DNA of 64,000 bases from contig CM048552.1 of NCBI GenBank assembly GCA_026413225.1, positions 204,551,553 to 204,615,552 of the forward strand, given 5' to 3'. The position numbers and the translations under genes were made by a program. Position 1 is the first letter of the stretch. Every line of letters starts with the position of its first letter. Source of the DNA: Otis tarda. Lineage: Eukaryota > Chordata > Aves > Otidiformes > Otididae. Under the pieces are notes generated by a model. It made no database searches. It was not told the origin of the DNA and saw nothing but the letters and a program-made list of their open reading frames with translations. Positions 49,743-63,100 of this stretch are shown one piece after another.

Positions 49743-51929
49743 GCTTTGGGGGCCTTGCAGCAACTACTTTTGGTTAGGGATGCAGCAGCGTGCAATTCAA
49801 ACACACGTCCACAAGCCTCAGGGCACAGCAGTCTAGGGCAAAAGGACTGGGATCACAGCAGATCTGCTTCCTCTCCTCTTGCTAAAACAACTGCTTTTCT
49901 TGGCAGGGATCTGGTGGGAAGAGGCCTGCTGCATCTGCAGGGAATCCTTTTTCCTGGAAAAAGTGTCTGGGGCAGTTGGACAGTGCAGGGTGTCACCGAT
50001 GCTCAGGCTGTGTGATACGCTGCCGCTCTCCGGGGACGGTGCTGCTCGGCGAGGTTCCCGCTCACCAGCTCATGACCATTGCTGCCTGACATGCAAATCG
50101 GAGGGTTTTGGCAGAAAGTGTCTTCGGATGGGCTGAGCTGTGCAGAAGTGACTCATGGCATTGGATATCTTGGTCTCTGGGCAACCCCGTTGCAGCTGTT
50201 TCACTGTACTGTTGGTTCTCATTGCTATTTAGCGTTTCAGGGAGCTCACCAAAGGCCGTGGTTCAGTGGTCTAGGTGTGTGGTGAGAGAGGTGCCTTCTT
50301 GCTGGTTCTGCGTCCAGACCATGGTGAGCTGACAAATAATAATTAACAATTAATAATTGGCTTCAGAATAAGATTTTTTTTTTGAGGAAGAATGCCCAGT
50401 GATTGGGGGGTGGACTTCAGGCTCATAAGCTTTAATTTTTGATCTTTTTCCTGTTCACTGTTGACCTTCAAGCCATTTTCTTTCCTCTCTGAGGTTGAGG
50501 TTACTCTTCCTTAGAAGGATGTGGCTCACACGTGGCTCTTGCTCTCCCCTCCCTAACGCTCGGCAGGCTCAGGCTTCCCAGGTGGGGTCAGAAGACATTG
50601 CACCAATTCACAGCTTTCCTGGGACTTCTGGTTGGCAGCACATTTTGCCCAAATTCCCTCGGAGCCTTCTGGAAGGAGTCCAGGAAAGGACCTAAATCTT
50701 CAGGGCACCATCTACTGCTCCACCGCCCCACGACCTGTTGACCACTGTGGCAGTGTCCACCCAGTGAGGGTGGAAATGGGCACCCAAAGGTTTGGTTGTT
50801 CAACACATTCTCATTTCACGTAAGGGAGGAAAAAACAATTCAATTTAAACAGCTTTTTGATGGTTTCCATACTTTTAGGGCTGGTTTCCATTGTGTCAGT
50901 TTCCTGCTGCAGATCCACGCTCTGTTATTCACTGCCAGGTCCCCTCCCAAGCCCAAGGACATCATGGCCAGGATGGTCTCAGGAGGGAGACGGGGTATTT
51001 ACAGCTGGAAAGACTGGGAGAAAACATGCTCCCATGGTGTTTTCTCTAAGAGCAGTAAATCCCAGAGGTTCCTTCTGACTCTTCCTACTAGAAATGAGAT
51101 TAAAAGAGACACTTAAATGAAATCCCGGTTGCTGCGGCAGAGGATGCTCCTGGCTGCTTCTCCGTTGGGGAGCAGTGGCAGGGAAGCAGCTCCTGTTACC
51201 AGGACTTCCTGGGGCTGAGCCAAGCACCACATGGTCCAAGCATGGTGCATCCCCCAGCATCACTGTGACAGCTCGGGCAGCTGGCTCATGCGAGAAGCGC
51301 AGCAGAAACCTTGGGGTTCAGTACAATACAAGGTGGTAGCTGGGGGTACGCTTCAAGTCCATGCAATCTCAAATTTCCTACGCAACTTGGTTCATTATCT
51401 CTGGGCTTTGGTTCCTGCTACATAACATAGAGATGGCAGGATAAATCGGGGAATATGCAGATGCTCTGCTGATGGGAACAGACTCATCCCTGAAGGAGAT
51501 TACTTCTGATTCTCCCAGAGCAGGCTGGAGTGGGAAATTGGACACAGAAGGAAATGAAACCGCAGCTGCAGGGCCTCATCCCAAGGGTGGTCTAGAAATT
51601 CAACATCTCTCCAACCTTCCCCAGTCACACTCTAAGAGAAGGAAAGAGCATCCATCCAGCCCCTGTCCTGCAAGCTGGAAATGCCAAGCCGCTGCTTTCT
51701 CCTCTCTTTTGGCATGCTGTGCATTGCTTCACTCAGACTGGGACCTGTCCCAGTTTAGACTCATTTGCCCTCAAACATGGATGTGCCATGTTTCCCTGCT
51801 TCGTGTCTGTTTCCTCTGAAAGCAGGAGGCTGCTGTTAAGTGCTTGATACTCCTTGGAGGGTACTTGGGTTTTCCAGAACACCATTGTGCCAATGCCTCA
51901 GCATCATCATCTCTCTTCAGCATTGGAAA

Positions 51930-52400
51930 CCGATACATACATATATTCCTGTCTGCTAGGGTACATTGCCATTATCCATGAATTCAGGCTTTTTGTCCTA
52001 TTAAATTTCATGCCATTTCTACTGCTCACCTCCACAGCATTGTTCTGTTCCTCCAAAATGACATGCAAATCCTTTTGAATTGTTTTGGTGAAAACTACGA
52101 CATGTTTATGTTACCACAGATTCATTAGCCTGTTATTTCTTGTGCCACTGGCATTGCGAGAAATACTAAATGATCCCTGAGACTGATCTTTAAGGATCAC
52201 CAGGATTTATCTCACTGCAGCCTGAGAAAACCCTTGGTGAGACAGAGCACTGGTATCTCCCGTAGTCCATTTGCTGCCCATCTCACGGTTTCCTTCCACC
52301 AGGTATTGTCTTCCCCACTTTAACTAATAATTTCACATGGGACACCATAAACAAAAGTGCTGAAGTCCAGCAAAATGTGACAGAATGTCTCTCCTTTGCC
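51930..52400 (-). mobile_element. Ancient CR1-clade LINE relic (reverse-transcriptase part)
   Basis: The minus strand holds fragments in the right order for a CR1-type reverse transcriptase. LLDFSTFVYGVP near 52360 corresponds to LDFSKAFDTVP. A segment near 52170 resembles the CR1 DNA around SGVPQGS. TIQKDLHVILEEQN near 52060 corresponds to [19 protein letters not shown] near 52000 corresponds to LMKFNQAKC. The alignment is by eye and DNA divergence is far greater than in the recent CR1 copies, so this is an old insertion. Neighbouring sequence up to about 54.5 kb may belong to the same or other old repeats but could not be assigned. Confidence 0.6.
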
Positions 52401-55400
52401 TAGAAAATCAGTTATTAAGGAAAGCTTGCAGAATTCTCTGGCAAGAACTTCGTTTGGCAGACCTACTGTAGACAAGCAGAGCTGTAGTTGCCCAGGGCAT
52501 CTTTCTTGCCTTTCTGAAATTACTATTTTCCAGCACCGCTTCTAAACCGCCATAGATTAATTTCAAACACTTGCTGCTGAACTTGCAATTTCACGGCCAT
52601 TTCTTCCCTGACTCCGGGGTGGAGCTGGGCCAGTTCCTCCAATTTGCATGCACGCAACTCTTCGTGCTTTCTTCCCCCTTTAGATGTGGTAGTTTCCATA
52701 TCCTGATGTCCATCCATCTTCAGTTTGGCATGAGATTGAGCATTCCCTTTCTTCCCAAAGCCTGACACCAAACAGCCACCTCATGAGGTTTTAGTATCAT
52801 TAGACTCCACCACACCCTCCGCATGCAGAAGCCACATTTTTTTCTTCTTTTCTAATTTATGACTCACGAACATTTTGCTAGTTGTTTTAATTTCCTTTGC
52901 AAGATCTAACACAGTCTGACTTTGGCAATTCTCACATTACCCCTGCACCGCCTGACCTTTAACATGAATCTCTCTTTGCTGGTTAATCCCTTTTTCCATC
53001 CATTGCAGGCTTGTGGCTATTCCTAATATTCTTTTTGTGGTAATTCTTCATCCAGTTAAGGCTTTGGCCTTTCCCCTGAGAGGTTTCCACTCTTGCTTGG
53101 GATTGCATTCCAGATTGTTGTAAATTCAGTGGATTTCCCTGATTAATTCTCTTAACTTCTCAAAATTTCCCCTTTGAAGAAGTTAGCAGCAAGCTAACTT
53201 CTCCTTATTGTTAATTTAAATTGAAATACCGCGAGGGCATTCAGTCCAAGATATTTTCTATGACAAATTCCTTCATAAAGCCCTTACTTCTTATCAAACC
53301 TAAGCAAAAAATTCTTCCCTCTTGTTGGATTAATGACACTTCAGTGAAGAAACCAGACTGTTGTGTCCAGGAGCGGCTGCATCTCGTCATTACTAGCAGT
53401 GTGATGGGAAGTTAAGGTCTTCATTAAAGACACCGCTCCCATGCTGGACAGTATCAGCCCTTTGACGACAGCATGGAAATCCCTGTCCATAGCCACATCT
53501 GTCCCTAGTGACAGCACTACCCTTGTACGGCCTTTGGATGCTCCTGTCTCCTTCCTATCACTGCTGACACCTCCCAGATACTTCCTAGCCAAAGCCCCGA
53601 AGGATGTGATTCCTCTCTCCCAGGCTAGTGCTCTCATTAGGCCGTGTTTCTGCAGGGCCACTGCAGGGTCCGTCTAATGCTTTCCATCCCTGCTGCCGAG
53701 TCTCTGTCCCACCCATCAGTTCCCACACACTTCCTCAGATGGACTCAGCTGTTTACCTGATCTTCTGCAGACTCACCCTGGAAGCTGCTGTGAGAAACAG
53801 CTGGTTTGCTTGACACAAAGTCAACCCCTTTGAAAATTATTCTTTTGACTTCCCCCTTCCTTCACCAGGAGTCTCAGTCAAATCCACGCTCATTAGACCC
53901 CGCTTTACCTTAGACCCCTAATAAAGGTGTCACTTGGAAGTGCCTGTAGGTTCTTGGTTGGAACTTGGGCCCTGTCGTCAATCTCAAGGCCAAAGATTAC
54001 TCGAATCTAGCTTCCCTCTCCACTCGTTTTCTGGCCTCCTCATTTGCCTCTCCGTTGCTCTCATCTTTTGAAGCTTTGTAATCCCCCCAGTCCACAGGGA
54101 CAGTCATATTTTAGGAGCTTTGAGGCTTATAGGTCATGGAAGGCTGAATCCTTTGAGACTTGAGTACAAACGGCATGTCAAATAGCTACTTTACTGCTGC
54201 AACAAGTTGGTATCTGCTGGTGATTTAGGAGGAACTCTACATGCTATCAATCTCTTGCCAGTGGTTCTCACACCATGATTGCAAACCTCAATAAATGACT
54301 GTTTCGTCCTCTTTTCCTTCTCTTCTGTTAGCTTTCTGGAGATAAGATCAGGTCCTTAGACCATATCTGTCCCATGGCTTGAAGCCTGCAGTAACCTGCT
54401 CTGCCTCCACCACACCAGCAATGATTCCTCTGGCCTTTTTCCCAAACACAGCTCTTCTCTTTACAGCTACATGGCGCACCACTAACTTGGGGCCCAAACA
54501 AACATTAATATGACTGAGAACAATTTGCTTCATGGGTCTGGGAGGCAAGGTTTAGAAGAGAGAGACTGGAAGGGTCTGACAGAGATGTTTCACCGGCACA
54601 AGATGGAACACCTGCAGTCCCCGCAAATGCATCTGGTGATGAGTGGAGAATCCACAGTGCTTCTGTGATAGTCCCATGAGCTGGAACAGGGCACACACGG
54701 AGCTGGTAGAGTGAGGAGGAGATTGCTGAGGGGATTCCCTTGGGCTGGCCAGTGGCTGAGCAACTCCAGGGCTGCTGTGTCCTTCCATGCCTCCGCGGGA
54801 CCAAGAGGGACAAGCCATAGATCATGATTTTTGCACATGATCATAGAACAGTGCTGCCAAGGGGCTCTGGGACCCCACCAACGGATGTCAGGTGCAGCAT
54901 GATACTGGAGCTGCTCCTGGAACAGGCCTCGAAATGGCGTTCCCCTCCCCAGTGAGCTGGGGGAGAGTCTGTGCATCCAAAATAATCTCTTCTACTTAGG
55001 ACTTCAAGTGCATTTTTCACATGGGAAAATGCTTGCCGCTACTGAAGGATCCAAGGAGAAAGCTGACATGTGCCGGGCAAAGGCTGCCAAGAGCTGGGAA
55101 GTGTTTGCTCTAAAGAGGTGTATGAAATTCCTCTCTAAAACCAAAAGGAACCCAGCCTGCAGTAGCTGGTTTGGGACTGACGCAGTTGACTGAATGACAA
55201 GGCAAGGAGGACTTACATGCCCGGAGGCAGTGTAATAAAATAAAGAGCTTTCAAAGGCAGCCCCGCTCCTGTGAGCACATCATTCTGTTTTCTCCATACA
55301 CACTCAAACCCCGTGCTCAGGTTGAGATTTTTGTCTGGCAAGGCCTAAATTTGAGCTGGCCTGGCCACAGCCACTGGTCACAGGTGGATAACAGGCGATT

Positions 55401-55470
55401 TTCCCCCTGCATGAACACGCAGCACACTCTGGAATAAAATTCTGCACCTTCAAACCCTTCTTTTGACACC
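52400..55470. other. Intergenic, possibly old repeat sequence
   Basis: No gene was recognised. Open frames are short. Part of the region may extend the old LINE relic to its left, but no clear motif supports that. Confidence 0.4.
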
Positions 55471-55479
55471 TGTAGTGAA

Positions 55480-55665
55480 CAAATTTCTTATTCTTATTCT
55501 TAATTTTCCCTGTGATGAACTGAATTTTTTATTCTTATTCTTTTATTCTTATTCCTATTCTTATTATTTTCTTGTTCCTATTACAATTCCAGTTCCTATT
55601 CTTATTCTTTTACTTATTCTTATTCCTCTATCTCTTTCTCTACTTATTGCTATTATCATATTACT
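55480..55665. repeat. TTATTC-type pyrimidine-rich minisatellite
   Basis: An irregular array is built from TTATTC, CTATTC and TTATTCC units, interrupted at 55507-55527 by non-repeat sequence. It is almost all T, A and C on the plus strand and creates a spurious hydrophobic open frame. Confidence 0.93.
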
Positions 55666-56197
55666 ATGACATCATCATCACCATTTCAGGCTGGAGCCAC
55701 CTTTTGCACCAAAACCCCACCATGCTGTGTGCTGCACAAACACAAAATGCCTGTGACTCCCATCCCAGAGCCTTCCCAGTTTAAGTCCCAGGGCAGAGCG
55801 GCTCCAGTGCTGCTCCGGCACACCCCTTGCTGCCGGCTGGCTTTGCCCAGGAGCTGGCCCGTGGCCGCTGGAGCCCTGCACCGGGGACCTGTTGATGGTG
55901 GATGGGGACGGGGATGAGGGAGGCCGCTGGTGCAGTCCCAGCCAGGGTCGGGTGAGGCTGCGGGGCCTCGCGGGCGGGAGAGGAGCCAGCACACACACAG
56001 CCATCTGGGTAACACGATAACGAGCTCATGGCATCTGAAAATAAAGGCTCATCCATCTAAAAAAAGCCCTGTGGTGGGGACAAGGCATTCGTTAACACCT
56101 AAGTGAAAGGGCTCTTACTTCTGAGCCAGATTTAGGGTCAGGGAACTCGTACAACAATTTCATTTTAAAAGCTGAGGTGCACCGAGCTGGTATGCAG

Positions 56198-56340
56198 ATA
56201 ATAATAATAATAAATATTATTATTATTTACAGCTTGAGACAGTGCTTTTGGGCTGCTACACACGGCCCCACTGTGCAAGGCACTGTACAAACACCTAAAT
56301 GGGGGCAGGGCAGCCCCTTCCTCCCAGCTGTTCAGTCTTA
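56198..56340 (+). repeat. AAT microsatellite and ancient amniote retroelement tail
   Basis: An AAT/ATT array (56198-56230) runs into TTTACAGCTTGAGACAG, GGCCCCACTGTGCAAGGC, ACTGTACAAACACC and GGGGCAGGGCAGCCCC. This matches, in diverged form, an old retroelement tail common in reptile genomes ('tgtgctaggcgctgtacaaacac' followed by a 'ccctgccc' segment). The family name is uncertain. A second piece is at 10440-10600. Confidence 0.5.
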
Positions 56341-56344
56341 AAAC

Positions 56345-59300
56345 TAAATAGGGAAAGCTGGGGAAATGGTGGCACATGAGGACCTGAACGCCTGGGCTTT
56401 CCCTGCCTGTTTCTGGCAGGGCTGAGTCAGAAAAAGACGTGAGAGGCAGAAGGGTGAGAGGGATGGAGCAGAGAGGCAGGGAAAGCCCAGGGGATGGCTT
56501 TGGCTCTCTGACTCACTTCACCCCACACCTGCCTGGGGCCAAACCCCCACAGCAGGAGCTCCCTGTAGGCGTGGGGCAAGCGTGTCCCGTCCACCGGCCC
56601 TTCTCCAGCCCCTGGAAGAGGTGGCCGGACCCACAGGCCCTGCGAGTTCCCCATCCCTGCATCCTGCTTCACCCAGCAGCAAGGAGGGGAGAGGCTTCCC
56701 GCAGCCAGGGCCTGCACCTGCTGATGGGCTGATCCGGCTCCTTCGACAACCCTGGGGCAGCCAGTTTGGGTGCTCCATGTTCCCCACGAGGTCACCAGGT
56801 CCCACCACTGCCTTGATGGGCTCGAGGCAGCAGAAAACCATTGGATTTGGTGCTTGGCTTGTTTGTTTTTGGGTGTGCTATGAATTCAGGTGGGATTCAT
56901 CCCCTGAGCAGCATTTTTTTTTGCACAGTAAATCACAATGCAATTATAAGAGCGAGCCTACCACAAAGAGTGGTCTTAAAAATAACCTGAATAGCCGGGC
57001 CAAGGGAGGAGACCTCCCTCTCCTCACGCCTTGTGACACCCTTCTTCCTCCCTGCGCTTCCTCCCAGCAGAATTTCTCCCCCCTGGGTTGATCAAGTCCC
57101 AGGCTGGGGACTGCTGGGGGGATGCTGGCACAGTCCTCCGTCCTCGCCCCAAGCCCAGCTGTCCCATGGGAAGCTTCACGTGCCTGGAGGGTCACTGGCC
57201 TCCCATCCTGCTTCTGCAGGGGCCTGAGGGTGCTCCCAGGCCACGCGGGCAGCGGCTGGGGAGTGAATGGGGAGTCAGAGGCCACCAAGCAGCCAGTAAA
57301 ACCATCACACTGGCCAGGCATGGGTCTGACCTCCTAGGAGAGGTGGTGGCACTGCCATCACCAAGCTTTTAGCTTGCTGGCTGCCTCTCACAGTGCTGCC
57401 CGGGAAAACACAAGCTCCTGTCCAGCACTGAGCTTTGCCATGGGTCCTCAGACCCTTGCAAGATGGGGGGCCGATGGAGGCCTGGGTCTCGTCTCTCATC
57501 GCTGCCCTGCTTTGCATCAAAGTGGAGGGCACTGGCCAAGGATCAAGGTCCAGGCTGCAGCAGGGCCACACAGGGTTACTCCGGAAAATATGCGCGCTGA
57601 TATTTTATTCATCTAAAGCTGAAGTGATCGGTATGAAAGAAAATAGCTTGTGGTCTTTCAGACTTCGAGTCAATGAATTCCTGGGCCTTTTATAGCTCAG
57701 GAATGCCGGGTGCTCTCGCTTGGTTTTACAAGGCTGTGAAGCCACGGCTTAAGGTCTGGATGAGCATCAATCACGGTGGGGACGATGACAGCTGCTCGTG
57801 TTTTATCCGGCTCTCAGGCGGGTATCGCACTTCTGCACATCGCACCTCGTTTTCCCCACTGATCCGAGACATTTACTTTGGGCTGTGTGTAAAGGGGGGA
57901 TGTTACCTTCAGGCTTGAGGGACTACTGGGTCTACCAGTTTTAGTACTGGAATTCAAAGGGGGGTTCATGCTCAGCATCCCAGTACAGTGTCAGCACAGG
58001 AGGCAGCTCGGCACCAACTGTGGGCATGTCCCTGTGCTTTGCTTTTCCTCCCAGGCTGCCGTTTGAACAGCACTCCTGCACCAGGGGGATAAGGAGGAGT
58101 GTTTCCCAAATTACTGTGATCTCTGTAATAAGAGCTACAGACCTGTAAGAAGACTGGGCTCGAGGTCCATGTGCAGACGGTCTCTCAAGTCCTCAAGGCT
58201 GACAGCCAGGAAGAGCAGCCTGGCACAGACCCCACCAGGTACCACTGACCCCAGGGCTCCCCCACCCCCACGATGTCCACTTTTGGGCGAGAAGCTCATC
58301 TGCTGCAGGGTACCCAAAAACCTGGCTAAGGGTAGTCTACGAACACAGCAAGATGCTCAAACCCAGCTGGGTTTGTTGGGTTGCATCCAGATCCCAGACT
58401 GGGGATCCCAGGGGTGAGCGGACATGTGGCAGCATCCTTCCTGCCGGTGAGGGATGTCTGCACTTTGCGCATGTTTCACTGCAGTGTGCTGTAAGTCCAG
58501 TTCCAAGAGGCATTTAACAACACAAGAAGTCACAGCTTTTCCCCAAGAACACACCTTCACTGCTGTTTGTACGCTTGTTGCTACAACACAGGGAAGAGAA
58601 AGCCCTGAGTATGGTAACAAAACAGAGCAGAAGAGATGTCGCAGCTGTATAGTGCTCTGAATCCAAGCAAATCCCAAAAACGTCTCACCATTTTGGGTGG
58701 GATTTGACTCACAATTTTTTAATACCTTTAAATGGCAATTTTGTTATATTTTTAGCTGTTCTGAGCTGTCTCGCTGTACACGGTAAGTAAGGAGACCACT
58801 GTCCAGTGCGTACTTTTGGGAACACTCAGTAATCAGGGATTTTAACGTTTCAACAAATTGCCTCTGAGGTTTGCCTCTTTGTACTCCGTTTTTCCCTGAG
58901 GTTAATATGCTAAATGTACTTGGAGAGGGCATTGCAGTGATGTTCTTGGTTTTTTGGCTGGAGCATCTGTGGTGAAGGCATATCCCAAAAACGAGACAAA
59001 ATCCTGCCTTGTCATACCTGAACACAGCTGGCCACAAGGCTTTCCCCACCACAACACTGGTTTTGCCTCTGTTAATTTCATTTGGCCTTGAAAAAACAAG
59101 CTAAGCCCCAAATCTTACTGTCAAATCTTGACTTGAAGAAAGCCAAAAAGCCACAATCTCAGCAGTCACCAAATTTTTGTTCATGGTCGTAAAGAGCCAG
59201 GGCACCAAAAAATACTTCCAGCTGCCATGTCTTGAAGATGGAGTAATCAGACGGGTCAGGCCGACCCGGGCTCATGCGGGGAACACAAGGTGCTGGAATG

Positions 59301-60160
59301 TGGGTGAAGAAAACCGCTGCTCAAGTTTCTGCAAAACCCCTGGGTCTTTGCTGACACACTCCTGCCCAGGGCAGGTTGTTTTTTTTGAAATGTGCAAGGA
59401 TTTGGAGAGAGGAGGTTGGGCCAGGGAGAGGAGAGCCCATAGGGCAGAGATGCCCTTGGTGGCTTTCATGCCTTTCATGCCTGCAGCTCCCTGGGACCTG
59501 ATTCAGGAATTTTCTAACAGACACTTTCAAGAGCATGTGAAAGCCTGCTGAGCAAACTTCCCTTACTCAAAGCCAGATACTTGGGTAACTTTTTCTCCCC
59601 TCCCCCAGTTCATTTCAGTTGTGTAAGCAAACATACAAGCAGTATTTCCACTGGGCTGGAGCACTCCCCTTGCCCGCAAAACAGCTTGGAATGGGATCTG
59701 ATCTTTATTCCTTACTGAGGATGTTATTGTAATTCAAGAATCTCTAGATTTACGAAGAATTTAGGTATCTCACTCACACTGATCCAACACCTATCAAATA
59801 AAGAAGCCCCAGACCCTCAAGAACAACAACAACAAACATCAATGGGAGCGCTATGCTTAGTGGGAATGTAGGGCTGAAGGATCCTCAGATCTCCACCAGG
59901 GTCTCGTTAAGTTTCCACCCTCATTTCCTTCAGGTGAAGATGATCTTGCTAAAACCCTGCTCTTTTTGCTTGGCAAAGCTCTCAGTTTGATCCTCTCCTT
60001 TGCAGACCCACTGATTTTGTGCCCACATACATCTACCAGCGGCACCTGCTGTGGGGCCATTCATTAACAGCTATGAAAACCAGAGGAGATGCAACCTTTA
60101 AGTCCCTGAGGTATCACTTCTTAGTCTTAGCACATTGTGTGCAAAGCTTAGAGAACTGTT
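56345..60160. other. Intergenic, GC-rich on the left, no gene recognised
   Basis: The first 1.2 kb is GC-rich and carries several long but unrelated open frames on both strands (for example 56582-57091, plus). None resembles a known family or is flanked by convincing splice sites. A short AAC repeat lies at 59820-59837. Confidence 0.5.
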
Positions 60161-60164
60161 TAAA

Positions 60165-63100
60165 AAGACCTTCCTTCTTGGGGACTGAATTTATTCACAC
60201 TTGAAAAGTGAGAAAAGAAACATGTTTATACATTTATTATATACAATATTAAGGCACAAGTTTAAACAGCAAAGAATAAGAAATCTTTGGCTGACCAACA
60301 ATATCAATATTTGCTGTAGGTGACACATAACCTTCTTCATTTCCCCCCTATGTACAAATAACCCTCCAGCTGTACAACACTGTACACCAACTTCTCTATA
60401 CAACCAACGGCAATAAAAAATGACAGTATCTTACAACTAGTTACCAACATCACCTGGAACGGCTACAGCACAGTTTCCCAAAACACAAAACAGTTCAAAG
60501 AGCTGGGAAAACTAGCACAAACGGAGTTGCACCACTCTGCTGAGAGGGGCTGACTTACGGCGGTAGTGTTCCACGCAAGTCCTGCTAGTGCTCGGGCTGG
60601 GGGCAGACCTTCCCTCCAGGAAAAATAACATCTCTTGAGTTCAACGTAACTGAGGAGAATGGACTTTTGGGTTTATTTGAGCTGGGACTCCAAAAGCAAG
60701 TGGGAGTTGCCTACACCATAGTCTCTAACAAATGGTTTCCTACAAGTGACCATGAATCTGGGGCAGCATTGGGATATCAGAAACTGGAGGGACTGCGGTG
60801 TCTAGGAGGAGGAGGAGGAGTACTGTACTCTTGCTGACTTGGAGAAGCTGAGCTGTGCCACTACCAAACACAACTGAAAGCCACATCACGCAAGCTGATC
60901 CAACACTGTTTCTGCTGGATGCCTAGCTGTCTGCCTGTACACCAATTATTAAATAGTTTCATCAAAAGAAATAATACAGCCAGGAATAAAATGCTTAGGG
61001 ACTTCCAAGCACCTGGGTATCCTTATTTGTTGGATAAAAATGATGAAATTAAATATTCACCATCGTTTTAGTTGTATTCCCTTGCTTTGTCTTCTTCCTG
61101 CCCCACTCCCATCACAGACACTTCAGGAAGGACCACAGAGGTGGGTCAGCGCTGCTGCCGTGCACGGGCCCAGCTTTTATGCAAACACTTACAACCTTTA
61201 AATTAACATTAGAGAAAAAAACAAAATTATTTTACAAGGCATATATTAAGCCACGTAACATCTTCCAAGGGTTTTACACATTTGGTTGCACAATGCAAAG
61301 CTGCTAATACTCGAAACACACAGTTCACTTGCCTGCACAACCGACCTAACACTACTTCATTTAACAAGTGCAAAAATCAGAAAGAGGGTGACACCGCTGT
61401 ATGTCTAATTCTATGTACACACAAAAATAAATGCATAGATTTAACAGAGCAATTTTGTTTTTAAAGAAAACATATCAGTCAGGCAGTATTGAGCGCAGCG
61501 CTCTGGCCCCTGCTGGCATTGAGGTTGCAAGGATCTCAGTTTTCAGCGAAAGCAGAGTTTAAAGTGCCTGGTGTTTTCACAATCAAGGACTCTGATCTGA
61601 TACCTACAGGAAGGGGTGACCCTGAGCCAGCCCTGAGCACACAGCTACTTCCAGCACCCATCAATTTTCTATTCTAGGCAGCTTCACATAAAATCCCATC
61701 ACCCTTTTTCCCAAAGCCAAGTTCTTCCTAATGTCATTACGGTGCACCACAAGGTTCAGGAACAACACAGTCAATACAAAAATACCTCCAAGAGTAAAAT
61801 TTCCTGATCAGCACGTGCAATGCATGAAGCAAATGGTATGCCATGATTAACACTGCTGGTGAGTTGACTGTCTAACAAAAACAGTCACTACCTCTTACAG
61901 AAATCAGAGACCAAGCTGAAAATGGGAATTGCTCCATCCTGGGTAAAACAAGGTGAAAAGAAACTGCAGCTCAGCACAGAAAACATAGGATGCTTATGCT
62001 TTGCTTTGCAGTTAAACCCTTCTCGGCCTGATCCTACACCTCTTAATGCCCAGTCCCATGTCAGCTTGAATGGCAAGTTTGTATGCTCAAGGAAGGTAGG
62101 ATTTGACTGTAGGCATTGAAAATAAGGAAAAACTCTGTTCTTACCACAAACACACTGATTCTTCTACTACTATGAACCAGTGTACAGTTAGAGGCATCTT
62201 CTGATCTCACATGCAAGCCCAGCTTAACCCACTGGAAACACACCCACGCAACCCCTGAATGGGCTTCTGCACTTCACAGCCCTTCGGGGAGCTGGTGGGA
62301 TCCTCTGAATTTCCCTCCTGAAACTTTCCCATCCTTAAAAAAAAGATTGCTGCAGCAGGGTCCTCCTTCCCCCTTCTACTTTCACCCTCCATGGGAATTC
62401 CAGCCAACAACTGCTTGTACCAAAAAAAGAAGTCTCAGCAAGCTCTGAGGTTGCAAGGCACGAATATTTGCACTGTAAATCCAGCTCCAAGAGCAACACT
62501 TGTCCAGCCAGGAAAGAGGCACCTGACCTGCCTGCCCAGGAAAATCACACCACACCACTTCAAACAAATACTTACAAGAACCTGCTGTGTACATCTATGG
62601 ACCAATTATTCATTGAAATTAAGCAGTGAATACTTCTGAGAAATGAATTGATACTGTTGAAGATGCAAGTTTCTCCTTAGTTACTCAGAAACTCCCTCTG
62701 GTCTCAAAAGAGCCAGGATTTCACTCCCTGTCCTGGTTGTAGAGAGGCAGAAAAACAGAGTAGCAGTTTGCACCCAGTTTGTAACTTCACCACCTTCTCT
62801 TTACATGAGAAAATGCAGTTTCCTTTTCCCTCAAAGATCCCCTTCTCGTGCCACATTCAGTTTTCAACACCCCTTTCTGCTCAGAAAATCCCAGACGTTC
62901 ATTACATCGCTCCTCTTCAACACTCTTGACTTCTCACCTGGTCCAAAGTCTCAACGTATCAGACTTAAGCTTCATTTTTGGGCACAAACTTTCTTTAACT
63001 TTCTTCAAACTCTTGAGGGTTAGTTTTTGAGGTTAGCACACCAAGGACCATCTTGGACCTGGCTATATGCACATAAAACCCCAGAGATGCCATCCTCTGC
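60165..63100 (-). other. AMOTL1: AMOTL1 3' UTR (predicted)
   Basis: This is the sequence downstream of the AMOTL1 stop codon on the minus strand. Two AATAAA signals appear on that strand, at 60233-60238 and 60190-60195, followed by a drop in AT content, so cleavage near 60170 is likely. Three minus-strand Pumilio-type sites (TGTANATA) lie at 61412-61419, 60349-60356 and 60238-60245. Long 3' UTRs are usual for the angiomotin family. The far end is inferred from the signals, not from transcripts. Confidence 0.65.
60190..60195 (-). terminator. Distal poly(A) signal of AMOTL1
   Basis: Plus-strand TTTATT gives a canonical AATAAA on the minus strand. A second one lies 43 bases upstream at 60233-60238. 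Either could direct cleavage around 60165-60220. Confidence 0.5.

Noticed and set aside
49674-50015. Leucine-rich membrane-like open frame
   Set aside because: The hydrophobic run is a translation of the ATT microsatellite.
55463-55784. Hydrophobic open frames with Phe/Leu/Tyr repeats
   Set aside because: They are translations of the TTATTC minisatellite.
56582-57091. 169-codon plus-strand open frame
   Set aside because: Composition is proline- and serine-rich as expected from GC-rich non-coding DNA, with competing frames on the opposite strand and no homology.
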